Assembly (NCBI RefSeq): GCF_001461825.1
Contig: NZ_LLZC01000020.1
Location: 1 to 64,000 of the forward strand
Reading direction: 5' to 3'
Source: Bacillus velezensis
GTDB taxonomy: Bacteria; Bacillota; Bacilli; Bacillales; Bacillaceae
DNA: 64,000 nt
This document shows, in pieces, positions 49,219 through 59,344 of this stretch. A program made the translations under genes and the position numbers. Below the pieces are notes generated by a model. That model ran no database searches. It was given only the letters and a program-made list of their open reading frames with translations, and was not told where the DNA came from. The number at the start of each line of letters is the position of its first letter. Position 1 is the first letter of the stretch.

Positions 49219-50382
49219 TTATAGGCCGAGAGATAACGGAACCTTAATCATGATAAATGTCCCAAGACCTATTTTAGAGTCTATCGTTATCGTTCCTTCA
49301 AGCAGATCTACTCTTTCTTTCATTCCCAGCAAGCCGAATGACTTGTTTTTCTTTTGTTTAGCATCCTTAATATCAAAGCCTTTTCCATTGTCCTTAATGA
49401 TGAGAACGACAAAATCAGCGGTTACTTCCACTTTTACTGTAATTTCCTCTGATTCTGAATGCTTGAGTGCATTTGTGACGGCTTCCTGAGCGAGACGGAA
49501 AAGCGCCACTTCAAATTGCGGGGCAAGCCTTTGGTTCTCCGTGTCTCCGATGCACTGAAAATGTATTTTCACCTTTCCGTTGTATTCTTCAGTTGTATAA
49601 AGATATTTTCTCAGTGTCGGAATCAGCCCGAGATCGTCCAATGCCATCGGTCTTAAATCATATATAATCCTTCTGACTTCGTAAAGGGCATTCCGCACAT
49701 TCTGCCGTAGATTTCTGATTTCCTGAAATCCGTCCTCCGTGCCGCGGTCGCGGAAGATCCGTTCAATTAATTCAGATCTCATCATGACATTTGCCAGCAT
49801 TTGCGCGGGACCGTCATGAATTTCTCTGGAAACTCTTTTTCTTTCTTCCTCTTGGGCTTCAATGATTCTTAAACCGAAATCTTGTTTAGCCTGCGCATCG
49901 GCAAGAAGAAGCCCTACTTGGCGAAGGTCTTGATTCAGGTAATTCAGAACGACGGTTATTTGGCTGACCAACGATTCTGACCGTTCAATGATTTCCTGAA
50001 GACCTAAAAGCCGGCGTTCTAAATCATCTCTGCGCTCCCGCAGCTGCTTTTCACGCTGTTGGATCATCGTCAGTTCCACTTGAAGTTTGTGCGCCTTTTC
50101 ATAGGCGTTGCGAATTTCTTCTTCGCTGAACTTATGGAAATTTCTGCTTACTTCAGACAAGCGGTTTCGTGCGTGCCGCGTATGAACTTCAAGTTTGTCG
50201 CCCAGCTCAATGACTTCGTAGACCTGCTGTTTGATCTGTTTGAGTTCTTCAACCAGCTGCTCATATTGCTGGCGCGACTGCTCTCCGATTTGAAAAACCT
50301 CGTCCTTACTCCCGTCCACGGTTTTCAGCATTTTCATAAGTATAGAATCCAAAACTTTGGAGTCCATCTTCGATTTATTCAT
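49219..50382 (-). CDS. degS: DegS, sensor histidine kinase
   Basis: 387 residues, cytoplasmic, no membrane spans. A long coiled coil (~30-170, LEVHTRHARNRLSEVSRNFHKFSEEEIRNAYEKAHKLQ) precedes the HisKA_3 site REIHDGPAQMLANVM (His ~189) and ATPase motifs ALKHSE (N box), DNGKGFD and FGLLGMKERV. Phosphorylates DegU. Confidence 0.98.
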   Translation of the reverse strand: MNKSKMDSKVLDSILMKMLKTVDGSKDEVFQIGEQSRQQYEQLVEELKQIKQQVYEVIELGDKLEVHTRHARNRLSEVSRNFHKFSEEEIRNAYEKAHKLQVELTMIQQREKQLRERRDDLERRLLGLQEIIERSESLVSQITVVLNYLNQDLRQVGLLLADAQAKQDFGLRIIEAQEEERKRVSREIHDGPAQMLANVMMRSELIERIFRDRGTEDGFQEIRNLRQNVRNALYEVRRIIYDLRPMALDDLGLIPTLRKYLYTTEEYNGKVKIHFQCIGDTENQRLAPQFEVALFRLAQEAVTNALKHSESEEITVKVEVTADFVVLIIKDNGKGFDIKDAKQKKNKSFGLLGMKERVDLLEGTITIDSKIGLGTFIMIKVPLSLGL

Positions 50383-50604
50383 CTGTCTCCCTCCGTAACG
50401 GTGTTGTTATGTATTTTTATTATAAATGTAATTGAACTGCAATTTATGTCGAATTATAATGAAAGAATGCGTATATTCTAGAAAAAAACATTTTTATATA
50501 GTATCTTACTCTTTCATGATACCAAAATATGCGCAAAAATTCTAAAGTCTGTTCGAATTTGTAGAAACAAGTCTTTTAATGCTTGTCAGGAGGGTCCAGC
50601 AATC

Positions 50605-51252
50605 ATGCTGCACAGCTATTTAACAGTTAAAGAAACGGGTGAACATGAGATTGTGATTGAAAAATCGCGTTTTATCTGTCACCTGAGCCGTGCTGCTTCT
50701 GAAGAGGAAGCGCAGGAATTTATACAAAAGATAAAAAAACAGCACTGGAATGCGACTCATAACTGCTCAGCTTATCTGATCGGCGAAACCGACCATATAC
50801 AAAAGGCGAATGATGACGGAGAACCAAGCGGCACAGCCGGCGTCCCCATGCTGGAAGTGCTGAAAAAACGCGGTCTGAAAGATACCTGCGCGGTGGTTAC
50901 CCGGTATTTCGGCGGAATAAAGCTCGGTGCAGGCGGATTGATTCGTGCATATGGGAAGTCAGTGTCTGAAGGCTTAAATCATATAGGAGTTACGGAGCGG
51001 AAGCTGATGCGGATTATGCATACATCAGCGGATTATACGTGGCTCGGCAAGATAGAGAACGAACTGAGAGAATCAGTTTTTTTACTGAAAGATATCCATT
51101 ATGCGGATCATGTCGAATTTGAAACGTACGTTGAAGAAAAAGACAAAGACGAGTTTATCAAATGGATGACAGAACTGACGAACGGCAAGAGTAAGAATAC
51201 AGAGGGAGAACTGACGTATTTAGAAACAGACGTCAGCCCTAAAGGAGACTAA
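50605..51252 (+). CDS. yvyE: YvyE, IMPACT/YigZ-family protein
   Basis: 215 residues. The IMPACT domain signature is complete: KSRFICHLSRAASEEEAQEFI, ATHNCSAYLIG, NDDGEPSGTAGVPMLEVL and TRYFGGIKLGAGGLIRAYG. YigZ-type proteins are conserved but their biochemical role is unsettled. AGGAGG precedes ATG 50605. First gene of a pair with tagV, divergent from degS. Confidence 0.93.
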   Translation: MLHSYLTVKETGEHEIVIEKSRFICHLSRAASEEEAQEFIQKIKKQHWNATHNCSAYLIGETDHIQKANDDGEPSGTAGVPMLEVLKKRGLKDTCAVVTRYFGGIKLGAGGLIRAYGKSVSEGLNHIGVTERKLMRIMHTSADYTWLGKIENELRESVFLLKDIHYADHVEFETYVEEKDKDEFIKWMTELTNGKSKNTEGELTYLETDVSPKGD

Positions 51253-51256
51253 TGTA

Positions 51257-52471
51257 ATGGCTGAACGTGTAAGAGTGCGTGTTCGAAAGAAAAAGAAAAG
51301 CAAACGAAAGATCATATTCAAACGGATTTTGCTGCTGCTTACCCTCGTTTTGTTAGTCGCTGCCGGGTTTGGCGGATACAAAGTATACAAAACGATCAAT
51401 GCGGCAGATAATGCATATGATGCCCTTTCCCGCGGAGACAAATCAAAATTGCGGGATAAAGTCATCAATATGAAGAAAAAACCGTTCTCCATTTTGTTTA
51501 TGGGGATCGAAAATTATGCCACCAGCGGAAAAGGCGGACGATCAGATTCCCTTATTGTCGTTACCCTTGATCCGAGAAATAAAACAATGAAAATGCTGAG
51601 TATTCCGCGTGATACGCGGGTGACGCTTGCCGGCGACACAACCGGTAAAAAATCAAAAATCAATGCGGCTTTTGCTAAGGGCGGAGCGGATGAAACCGTG
51701 TCAACCGTAGAAGATTTATTAGACATACCGATTGATAAATATGTCACTGTCGACTTCAATGGCTTTAAGGATGTTATTGATGAGGTAGGCGGGGTCGATG
51801 TAAAAGTGCCTTTTGACTTCGACGAGATGAGTGACGTCAGTAAAAAGAAACGGATCTATTTCAAGAAAGGAAACATGCATTTGAACGGTGAGCAGGCTTT
51901 GGCTTATGCGCGGATGAGAAAACAGGATAAGCGCGGAGACTTCGGCCGGAATGACCGCCAAAAGCAAATCCTAAATGCACTGATCGACCAAATGTCCAGA
52001 GCTGGAAATATTGCTAAAATCGATAAAATCGCTGAAACAGCGAGCAACAACGTCCAAACGAATATCCGAATCACTGAAGGACTCGCTCTTCAGCAGATTT
52101 ACAGCGGCTTTACCAGCAAGAAGATTGATACACTGACCATAACAGGATCAGATTTATATTTAGGCGGAACTGCAACTACGCGCGGAACATATTATTTCCA
52201 ACCAGATCCGACCAATCTCGAAAAAATACGGCAGGAATTGCAGAAACATTTGGATTACCCATCCGGAAGCAGCACGGCGTCCGATCCTGCTTCTGACAGC
52301 ACCGGAACGGACAGTACGACTGATTCGACTTCCGACAGCACGGGAACAGACGGCACAACCGATTCAACTTCCGGCGGCACAGGAACAGGCGGCACAACCG
52401 ACTCAACCAACGGTACTGCTGGTGCAAACGGTACGGACAGCACACAGTCCGGCGGCACAACAGGCTATTAA
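51257..52471 (+). CDS. tagV: TagV (YvhJ), LytR-CpsA-Psr wall polymer ligase
   Basis: 404 residues. One N-terminal membrane segment (~22-45) after a very basic cytoplasmic stretch, then the LCP domain: LFMGIENYATSGKGGRSDSL, LSIPRDTRV, VDFNGFKDVIDEVGGVDV and YARMRKQDKRGDFGRNDRQ (Arg/Asp active-site residues). It attaches teichoic acids to peptidoglycan. The last ~60 residues are a Ser/Thr/Gly/Asp tail of near-repeats (TDSTSDSTGTDGTTDSTSGG). A one-codon ORF, ATG-TAA at 51252-51257, sits between the ribosome site and the true start. Confidence 0.94.
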   Translation: MAERVRVRVRKKKKSKRKIIFKRILLLLTLVLLVAAGFGGYKVYKTINAADNAYDALSRGDKSKLRDKVINMKKKPFSILFMGIENYATSGKGGRSDSLIVVTLDPRNKTMKMLSIPRDTRVTLAGDTTGKKSKINAAFAKGGADETVSTVEDLLDIPIDKYVTVDFNGFKDVIDEVGGVDVKVPFDFDEMSDVSKKKRIYFKKGNMHLNGEQALAYARMRKQDKRGDFGRNDRQKQILNALIDQMSRAGNIAKIDKIAETASNNVQTNIRITEGLALQQIYSGFTSKKIDTLTITGSDLYLGGTATTRGTYYFQPDPTNLEKIRQELQKHLDYPSGSSTASDPASDSTGTDSTTDSTSDSTGTDGTTDSTSGGTGTGGTTDSTNGTAGANGTDSTQSGGTTGY

Positions 52472-52476
52472 GAGTA

Positions 52477-52509
52477 AACCCGATCCTTTGAGCAGGATCG
52501 GGTTTTTTT
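52477..52509 (+). terminator. yvyE-tagV terminator
   Basis: Stem AACCCGATCCT/AGGATCGGGTT followed by seven T, immediately after tagV. Confidence 0.95.
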
Positions 52510-52527
52510 ATATAATAAGAGAATAGT

Positions 52528-52562
52528 AAAAAAGCAGACCATTCGCATGATCTGCTCTTTTT
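52528..52562 (-). terminator. tagO terminator
   Basis: Stem GAGCAGAT/GTCTGCTT with an inner ATG/CAT pair and a T-run on the minus strand, at the tagO stop. Confidence 0.88.
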
Positions 52563-53637
52563 AATTTTTCTTTACCAATCTTTTGTAAAACTTGGTAAAT
52601 GGTTTAAATTGTTCATTTACTAACCCTGTGACCTCTGCTATGATTTGCATAAATACAATCAATACAAAAATAATAAACAGCGAAAGCCAAATGGTCGCGC
52701 TTTTCAGCAGGATGGCACTGACGCTGAAAATAAAGCCGATTAAATAAATGATAATGACAGCCGTGCGGTGTGACAGCCCGAAGGCCATCAGCCGGTGGTG
52801 TATATGTGACTTATCAGGCGCTGAGATCGGCTGTTTGTTTAAAATCCGCCTGATGACGGCGAATGTCGTATCAAAAATCGGCACGCCCAAAATGATGATC
52901 GGAATAATGATACTGAATAAAGTAACACTTTTATAAAGACCTAATAATGAGAGTACTGAGATGACGTATCCGAGAAAGAGCGATCCGGTATCTCCCATAA
53001 ATATCTTTGCCGGGTGAAAATTATAAAATAAAAATCCGAGTGTGCTTCCTATCACGACAAGTGAAAGTGACAGAATAAGGATTTTCCCTCCGGACAACGC
53101 CATAACGGCGATAGTGGAGAGTCCGATGACCGACAGGCCGGCAGCGAGTCCGTCCAAACCGTCAATCAGGTTCATCGCGTTCGTAATACCGACGATCCAT
53201 AACACAGTCAGCGGGTAAGCGACCCATCCCAATTCTAAACGTTCCGTTAAAAACGGTACGGAGAAAAAGTCCATTTTCAGTCCCGTGCTCACAATCATAA
53301 TGGCCACGGCCAGCTGGACGAAAAACTTTACCTTTGCGCTTAATTGGTATTTATCATCAAGGATTCCTAAAATAACAATAATAAACGCACCCACCGTGAT
53401 GGCGGTCATTTTCGTTTCATTATATATGCCGGCCGCGAGCACACCCGCCGCTACGCCGATAAAGATGGCCAAGCCGCCCATACGGGGCATTATTTTATCA
53501 TGTACTTTTCGGTTGCTGGGCTGGTCAACTGCACCTATTTTGATCGCAATTTTTTTTACGATAGGAGTTAGGATTAAAACCGTTAGCAGAGAGACAAAAA
53601 ACGCAACAACTATGCGAAACATGCGTTCGTCAAGCAT
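52561..53637 (-). CDS. tagO: TagO, undecaprenyl-phosphate GlcNAc-1-phosphate transferase
   Basis: 358 residues with about ten or eleven membrane segments. Catalyses the first step of wall teichoic acid (and teichuronic acid) synthesis. Visible family motifs: KVHDKIMPRMGG, GILDDKYQL (Asp-Asp), NAMNLIDGLDGLAAG, FMGDTGSLFLG and HIHHRL. Start ATG 53637 (MLDERMFRIV) with AAAGGAG upstream; the extended frame to 53733 is unsupported. Confidence 0.97.
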   Translation of the reverse strand: MLDERMFRIVVAFFVSLLTVLILTPIVKKIAIKIGAVDQPSNRKVHDKIMPRMGGLAIFIGVAAGVLAAGIYNETKMTAITVGAFIIVILGILDDKYQLSAKVKFFVQLAVAIMIVSTGLKMDFFSVPFLTERLELGWVAYPLTVLWIVGITNAMNLIDGLDGLAAGLSVIGLSTIAVMALSGGKILILSLSLVVIGSTLGFLFYNFHPAKIFMGDTGSLFLGYVISVLSLLGLYKSVTLFSIIIPIIILGVPIFDTTFAVIRRILNKQPISAPDKSHIHHRLMAFGLSHRTAVIIIYLIGFIFSVSAILLKSATIWLSLFIIFVLIVFMQIIAEVTGLVNEQFKPFTKFYKRLVKKN

Positions 53638-53750
53638 AAAGAAGTCTCCTTTGGAATTATATGAAGTCTTTTCTGATATTGAACCGTTCCTTCCATTATA
53701 ATTCTTACTAGTTATTATAACAAGCATCATCAAAAAGAAACACGCAAATC

Positions 53751-53790
53751 AAAAAATGCGCTTTCCCTTTTAATGGGATTGCGCATTTTT
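53751..53790 (-). terminator. Terminator of the tua operon
   Basis: Stem AAAAATGCGC/GCGCATTTTT with an inner stem of CCC/GGG, overlapping the end of tuaH. Confidence 0.88.
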
Positions 53791-54966
53791 CAATATACCC
53801 GTGCATTCGAGCATTCGGCCGAATAAAACATTCCAATCCCGTCTCCGGGCCAATTCACGGCGCAAAGCCTCATATGATCCGCTGCGGTCCGCTGCCAGAA
53901 GCGCGTCGCAGGCCGCGATGAAATCTGCGGGGTCACTGCCTTCAACGTATTCATAGACGAAAGGCCTTTTGATTTTTGACGTAGAAGAAAGGTTGCAGCC
54001 GACAACCGGTTTCCCGGCGGCTAAAAATTCAAAAAGCTTAAGCGGAAATACCGCATCATTATAAGGGGAATTTTTATACGGCATGATGCCGATGTCGACA
54101 AGCTGCATATAGGACGGCACTTCATTCGGCGCGGCAGGTCCCGTCCAGATGACATTCGGACGCTCCAGAAGCGACTTGAAATCCGGATCGTCCTTAGCCG
54201 TGTTCGGGCCTACCAATAAAATCGTCCAGTCAGGCCTCACATCTGCCGTTTCCGCCATAAGCGCAAAATCGAGCTTCGGTTTGATTCCGCCGATAAAACC
54301 GAGAACCGTTCCGTTCCGTCCCCGTAAAATGTCTTCATCCGGCTGTTTATTTTCCCGTGAAAACAGGTCATATTCCACTCCGTTTTCAATGGTGAACACT
54401 TTCTGGTGCGGATTCTCCAGCTTTTTTCCGACCTCTTGGTGCAGACAGTCAGATGTACACGTAATGGAATCGGCACGCTGTATGATTCTCATTTCCGCTT
54501 GTTTAATGATGTTTCTTCTAACATTTGACAGAACTCCGGACCGGCCGCTGATCGGAGCGGCCCACAGATCACTGCAATCGTAAATCACTTCATCCCAAGG
54601 AAACAGATCTGCCAGCAGCGGAAAACCGGGGAAGGTGTACCATAAGCAGCAGCGGGCCCCTTCTCCTTCTTCCTTCAGCATGTTCAACAATGGTGAAAGC
54701 TTATGCCTGTAGCACATGTCTGTATACCTGCCGAAGCGGAAAGCTTTTTTCTGCATGAGATCCTTTACAGTGAACTGCCGGATTCCCTCGGCGATCCCGG
54801 CCATCTGACCATCATTGGCTCGCGGAGACGGGCATACCCAAATGACGCTTTTCGTTTCTTTTTGCCGGGCGAGAAATTCAGCCAGCCGGTGCCGTCTGTA
54901 TCTCAGCCGGTCATGCCCCCATTCCGCCGCTCCGACGATTACGTGAATAATCGGTTCCACCTTCAT
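53770..54966 (-). CDS. tuaH: TuaH, teichuronic acid glycosyltransferase
   Basis: 398 residues from ATG 54966 (AGGAG seven bases upstream; a GTG precedes it). GT-B glycosyltransferase: VWVCPSPR near the start and the C-terminal acceptor site IGIMPYKNSPYNDAVFPLKLFEFLAAGKPVVG. Last gene of the operon that makes the phosphate-free anionic polymer used under phosphate limitation. Confidence 0.94.
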   Translation of the reverse strand: MKVEPIIHVIVGAAEWGHDRLRYRRHRLAEFLARQKETKSVIWVCPSPRANDGQMAGIAEGIRQFTVKDLMQKKAFRFGRYTDMCYRHKLSPLLNMLKEEGEGARCCLWYTFPGFPLLADLFPWDEVIYDCSDLWAAPISGRSGVLSNVRRNIIKQAEMRIIQRADSITCTSDCLHQEVGKKLENPHQKVFTIENGVEYDLFSRENKQPDEDILRGRNGTVLGFIGGIKPKLDFALMAETADVRPDWTILLVGPNTAKDDPDFKSLLERPNVIWTGPAAPNEVPSYMQLVDIGIMPYKNSPYNDAVFPLKLFEFLAAGKPVVGCNLSSTSKIKRPFVYEYVEGSDPADFIAACDALLAADRSGSYEALRRELARRRDWNVLFGRMLECTGILKNAQSH

Positions 54967-54985
54967 CACCCAGCTCCTCTGACGC

Positions 54986-55750
54986 CTACAGTCTTTTCAA
55001 GACCGCGTTTTTCGCATATTGCATAAAACACCACGAAGCCTTGATAAAATGCAGGCGCTCAATTTCTCTATAAACAAACCACGTTTTTTTTGCGGCTTTC
55101 CACTTGTTGCTTGAAATCGAATTCTGAACAAGCCTGTATTCTGAAAGGCACTCATTCAGGCCGTAAGCCGTAAATCCCCTTTTCAGCAAGGAAAGCCATG
55201 TCGCTAAATCCTGCCGCGTTCTGATATCAGGCATTTGAATCTGCCCCGTCTGCTCTCTGTCAATCATGACCGTTAAACAGCCGATAATCGTGTTTTTTAA
55301 AGCTTCATCATATGACAGGCTTTCAGGGGCTTGAATGGTTTTGTCCGTCGGCGTTCCGTCCTGCTCCATGACGCTGTAGCCCGTAAATGAAAAAGCGCAG
55401 GACCGCTCTGCCATAAACGCAAGCTGTTTTTGAAGCTTTTCCTTTTTCCATCTGTCATCGCTGTCCAGAAATGCGACATAACGGCCCTTGGCATGTTTAA
55501 GGGCTGTATTTCTGGCAGCCGCGGCTCCCCCGTTTTTATCTAAATAAACGACGCGGATCCGCTCATCCTTTTGTTCATATTGCCGTAAAATATCTCTCGT
55601 TCCGTCCGTGGAACAATCATCCGCGATAATCATTTCCCAATGCGGGTGGCTTTGATGTAAAACGGACTGAATCGTGTCTTCGATATATTCACTTGCGTTA
55701 TAAGACGGTGTAATGACAGATACGAAAGGTTTCCAGTTTGTCATGGTCAC
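54986..55750 (-). CDS. tuaG: TuaG, family 2 glycosyltransferase
   Basis: 254 residues. GT-A signature PFVSVITPSYNASEYIEDTI, IIADDCSTDGT and AFLDSDDRWKKEKL (metal-binding DSDD). Cytoplasmic enzyme adding a sugar to the teichuronic repeat unit. Follows tuaF by 17 bases. Confidence 0.95.
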   Translation of the reverse strand: MTMTNWKPFVSVITPSYNASEYIEDTIQSVLHQSHPHWEMIIADDCSTDGTRDILRQYEQKDERIRVVYLDKNGGAAAARNTALKHAKGRYVAFLDSDDRWKKEKLQKQLAFMAERSCAFSFTGYSVMEQDGTPTDKTIQAPESLSYDEALKNTIIGCLTVMIDREQTGQIQMPDIRTRQDLATWLSLLKRGFTAYGLNECLSEYRLVQNSISSNKWKAAKKTWFVYREIERLHFIKASWCFMQYAKNAVLKRL

Positions 55751-55767
55751 ATCTCCATCGCAGATTT

Positions 55768-56448
55768 TTACAAGGACTCTCTAAAAAACTCAGGAATGAC
55801 AATGAACATAAATGCAACTGCAATGCCGATTAAAACGCCCAGAACCGCTTTCTTTTTCGGCGGCATGCCTTGTCCCGCCGTTTCATTCATCGGCTCTGAA
55901 TTGATGACGCCGGCCGCTTTCAGGTTCAGCTGCGTATTTTTCAATTCGTATAAAAATCGTTCCTTATCCACTTTGGCGTCCGCGCTGACGGTTTCTCCTT
56001 CAAGCGCAGCAATACTCTGCCGCACTACTTTTGCCCGTTTTTCAAACAGGTCCTGGTCATTCTTCAGAAAAGTTTTTATGACGGCTTGAAACACCGATTC
56101 GGTCTCCTGTTTGTTTTGGCCGCTGTAGCTGACCGTGATCAATGAATCTGATTGTTTTTCGACAGTCAGTTTACTTTTCACGGCCGCTCTTTCTTCGTCT
56201 GTTTGATCAGGCAAAGCCTGCTTTAAAAAGGCATCGCTCGTCAAAAGGAGCGGGATTTCTTTTGTATTGTTATAAAGCGGATGATCATAATTTCCCGCGG
56301 CGATCGCGGCTTCTGATGTAAAACTGCTGTTTCCGCTGATTTTTGACGGCAATACATATCCCGCCGCCCCTAACACAACGGGCAGCGCAATGATCCAAAT
56401 GATATTCTTTTTGATACGCCGGGTTATTCTTGTCAACATATCCTTCAT
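55768..56448 (-). CDS. tuaF: TuaF, Wzz-like membrane protein
   Basis: 226 residues. Two membrane segments (~15-32 and ~203-220) flank an extracellular helical loop, the pattern of polysaccharide chain-length/co-polymerase proteins (IWIIALPVVLGAAGYVLPS; KKKAVLGVLIGIAVAFMFIV). Exact role in teichuronic acid synthesis is not proven. Overlaps tuaE by four bases (ATGA). Confidence 0.9.
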   Translation of the reverse strand: MKDMLTRITRRIKKNIIWIIALPVVLGAAGYVLPSKISGNSSFTSEAAIAAGNYDHPLYNNTKEIPLLLTSDAFLKQALPDQTDEERAAVKSKLTVEKQSDSLITVSYSGQNKQETESVFQAVIKTFLKNDQDLFEKRAKVVRQSIAALEGETVSADAKVDKERFLYELKNTQLNLKAAGVINSEPMNETAGQGMPPKKKAVLGVLIGIAVAFMFIVIPEFFRESL

Positions 56449-57932
56449 CTCGCATCTCCCTGTTTTTCATAGTACGCCGTGACGGCAGGCTCCTTTTGTA
56501 AACGCCTCAATATATTGACCGCCGCGATCACGAGCGAGAGAAATACCCAGTGGAAAAATAAATTTGATACGGAGCTTGGGCTGATGCTGCTTACCAAAAA
56601 ACCGGCCATCGCCGTGATAAGTCCTTCTGTGATCAGTCTTGACTGATTTTCCGATTTTCTTTCATGACATTTATAAAGTGTCCAAAAAAGGAACAAATAG
56701 ACTGTCAGGTAACCGAGCATCGTAAGCACGCCGAAGTTCGCCATAATCTCGACGAGCCAGTTGTGCACCTCTACTACGCCGCCCGTATCATAAACGGGCT
56801 CCGCTTTTAAATAATACGAGACGTTTCCGGCACCCACTCCGAACCCCCAAGAATCAATCACATAGTGAAAGGCGTTCTTTAAAAGGTTCGCCCTCGCGAG
56901 GTTGGAAGGAAGCGGTTGCTGTCCCGGCATCGCCTGCGGAGCTGAAAACAGATTCAAGACGGCATTGGTGATACGGCCCGCAAATAAAACCGCAAACAGC
57001 GCCGCACCCGCTCCCGCAGCGTACAGCGCGAGTTTTTTCAACAGGGAAGGCAGCAGGATGAAGACGTATACAGCCGCCCCCGCGCATATGCCCAGCAGAC
57101 TCGCGCGCGAACCGGTCAAAATAATTAAATACAAAGCGCAGATCGCAAAGAGCAGGCTGACGGCCTTCACATAGCCGTTTTTCATATTTTTCACCGCCGC
57201 CGCATACAGAAAGAAACTGATGCACAAAAACGTCGCGAAATCATTTTGATTAAAGAAAACGGACGTCGGATAATGCTGTTTGTACTGCGGGCCGTTATAA
57301 AGCGTGGAGCTCGGCAGATGGTGGTGTGTAAAATGGTTGTAAAAGCCGATCGCCATCACAAAAATGGTCATCACAAGCCATATGCCGTAAAAAACCATCA
57401 GCTGATCAAAGCGCTGAATGAACATGACAATAAGATAAATCAAAAACATGCCCATTCCCATTAAAGCTAAATATTTAATCCCGTACGTCACGGATTTTGC
57501 CCACAATAACGATAGGAGACCGTATGTAAACCATAAGGCGAAAAACATCAGAACCCCTTTTACATTCACCCGATTCCATCTGTCAATATGATGACGGTTT
57601 GTCAGGATGCCGGCGATGTGAAGGGCGCCCGCTCCGATTAATAACAACCGGTATATAAATAAGCTGAAAAATCCGAGATGAACCGCAAAGAAGGCCTGGT
57701 TTAAAAATGTACACGCGATCAGTATGTAAATGAGCCCCATAAACATCTGACCGTTTGTTGTAAAGGCGGATAGCAAAGCAAGCCCGGCAATGCCGATCAT
57801 GGCGGCAAGCAGCAGCACGGTGATTTTTCCGAAGCCGGCATCCGCTCTGACCGCCTCCAGCATGATGAATCCTCCTGTAATGAGAGCGGCAAGCAGCACA
57901 AGAACATGTGCCGCTGAACGTTTGATACTCAC
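56445..57932 (-). CDS. tuaE: TuaE, O-antigen ligase-like polymerase
   Basis: 495 residues with around twelve membrane segments. The Wzy_C-type signature is seen as ILTGSRASLLGICAGAAVY, and the large loop has WGFGVGAGNVSYYL...VEVHNWLVEIMANFG. Likely polymerises the repeat units outside the membrane. Confidence 0.92.
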   Translation of the reverse strand: MSIKRSAAHVLVLLAALITGGFIMLEAVRADAGFGKITVLLLAAMIGIAGLALLSAFTTNGQMFMGLIYILIACTFLNQAFFAVHLGFFSLFIYRLLLIGAGALHIAGILTNRHHIDRWNRVNVKGVLMFFALWFTYGLLSLLWAKSVTYGIKYLALMGMGMFLIYLIVMFIQRFDQLMVFYGIWLVMTIFVMAIGFYNHFTHHHLPSSTLYNGPQYKQHYPTSVFFNQNDFATFLCISFFLYAAAVKNMKNGYVKAVSLLFAICALYLIILTGSRASLLGICAGAAVYVFILLPSLLKKLALYAAGAGAALFAVLFAGRITNAVLNLFSAPQAMPGQQPLPSNLARANLLKNAFHYVIDSWGFGVGAGNVSYYLKAEPVYDTGGVVEVHNWLVEIMANFGVLTMLGYLTVYLFLFWTLYKCHERKSENQSRLITEGLITAMAGFLVSSISPSSVSNLFFHWVFLSLVIAAVNILRRLQKEPAVTAYYEKQGDAR

Positions 57933-57999
57933 ATGGCAAACCCCTTTCCAAAACCGGCAGCCGAGCCGGGCTGCCGAGAGCCTGAAGACAAATCTTTTT

Positions 58000-59340
58000 C
58001 TATCTTGCCAGTTCTTTTATTTGCCGATCGGCATGAACCGCCGGACGTCCGACGGAATGATAAGTGAATCCTGAAACCCTCATATACTCCAGCGGAAACA
58101 TATTTCTGCCGTCAATGATGACCGGCTGTTTGAGCAGCTGCTTCACTCTCTGAAGATCCATCTCCTTGACTTCCGGCCAATCTGTTGTAATCAGGCATGC
58201 GTCCGCGTTTTTGATGGCACTGTACAGCTTTGTGTGATATTCAATACCGCCGTCTCCTAATATCGCTGACGCTTCGGGAATCGCGATCGGATCATACGCT
58301 TTCACGTGAGCGCCCTGCTCTTTAAGACTTGTGATGATATCAAGAGCCGGGGCGGAGCGGACGTCATTTGTGTGCGGTTTAAAGGCCAGCCCCAGTACGG
58401 CCACGGTTTTCCCTTTTAAGGGACCGATAGCGCGGTTCAATTTTTCCGTAATACGGACCCGCTGCTTCTGATTGGTTTCAATGACGGCTTCCATCATTTG
58501 AAACGGATAGCCGGCGGCGTTTGCGATATGCAATAAAGCCGTTGTATCCTTCGGAAAGCAGGATCCGCCGAATCCGATGCCCGCCTGCAGAAATTTATTC
58601 CCGATCCGGCTGTCAAGACCGACGCCTTCTGACACGTGGGAAATGTCCGCCCCGACACGTTCGCAAATATTGGCGATATCGTTAATAAAAGATATTTTGG
58701 CGGCTAAAAAAGCATTTGCGGCATACTTAATCATTTCCGCGCTTTCAAGATTGGTCTTTACGATCTTCGTACGGAACGGCTTATGAAGCTCTTCAATGAC
58801 CGAAGCGGCATGTTCGCTTGTGGCGCCGATAACCGCCCGCTCCATCTGCATCGTATCCCGCACCGCCGAACCTTCGCGGAGGAATTCAGGATTTGACGCG
58901 ACATCAAACGGATATTTTCCCTTTGACGCTTCGCTGACGATTTGGTAAACGAGCTTTCCCGTCCCGACCGGAACAGTGCTTTTGGTGACAATGATTTTGT
59001 ATCCGTTCAGCTGTTCTCCGATTGTTTGCGCCGCTGCCTTAATGTAGGTCAGATCGGCTTCACCCGTCTTTGACATCGGCGTACCGACGGCGATATAGAT
59101 GATATCAGCGGCTTTCACAGCCGGCTCAATATCGGCCGTAAAGGATAACCGCCCGGCACTGACATTTTTTTCGGCTAATTCCTCAAGCCCCGGTTCATAT
59201 ATCGGGATGACTCCGTTTTGCAAGCTTCTGATTTTCGCTTCATTGATGTCACAGCAAGTCACATGATGGCCGATTTCCGCAAAACAAGTTCCAGATACAA
59301 GACCTACATACCCTGTTCCTAATACAGCGATTTTTTTCAC
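58000..59340 (-). CDS. tuaD: TuaD, UDP-glucose 6-dehydrogenase
   Basis: 446 residues. NAD-binding GTGYVGLVSGTCFAEIGH, the catalytic Cys in GFGGSCFPKD (~262), and ending domain GLAFKPHTNDVRSAPAL. Makes UDP-glucuronate for the teichuronic repeat. Five bases after tuaC. Confidence 0.96.
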   Translation of the reverse strand: MKKIAVLGTGYVGLVSGTCFAEIGHHVTCCDINEAKIRSLQNGVIPIYEPGLEELAEKNVSAGRLSFTADIEPAVKAADIIYIAVGTPMSKTGEADLTYIKAAAQTIGEQLNGYKIIVTKSTVPVGTGKLVYQIVSEASKGKYPFDVASNPEFLREGSAVRDTMQMERAVIGATSEHAASVIEELHKPFRTKIVKTNLESAEMIKYAANAFLAAKISFINDIANICERVGADISHVSEGVGLDSRIGNKFLQAGIGFGGSCFPKDTTALLHIANAAGYPFQMMEAVIETNQKQRVRITEKLNRAIGPLKGKTVAVLGLAFKPHTNDVRSAPALDIITSLKEQGAHVKAYDPIAIPEASAILGDGGIEYHTKLYSAIKNADACLITTDWPEVKEMDLQRVKQLLKQPVIIDGRNMFPLEYMRVSGFTYHSVGRPAVHADRQIKELAR

Positions 59341-59344
59341 AGCT

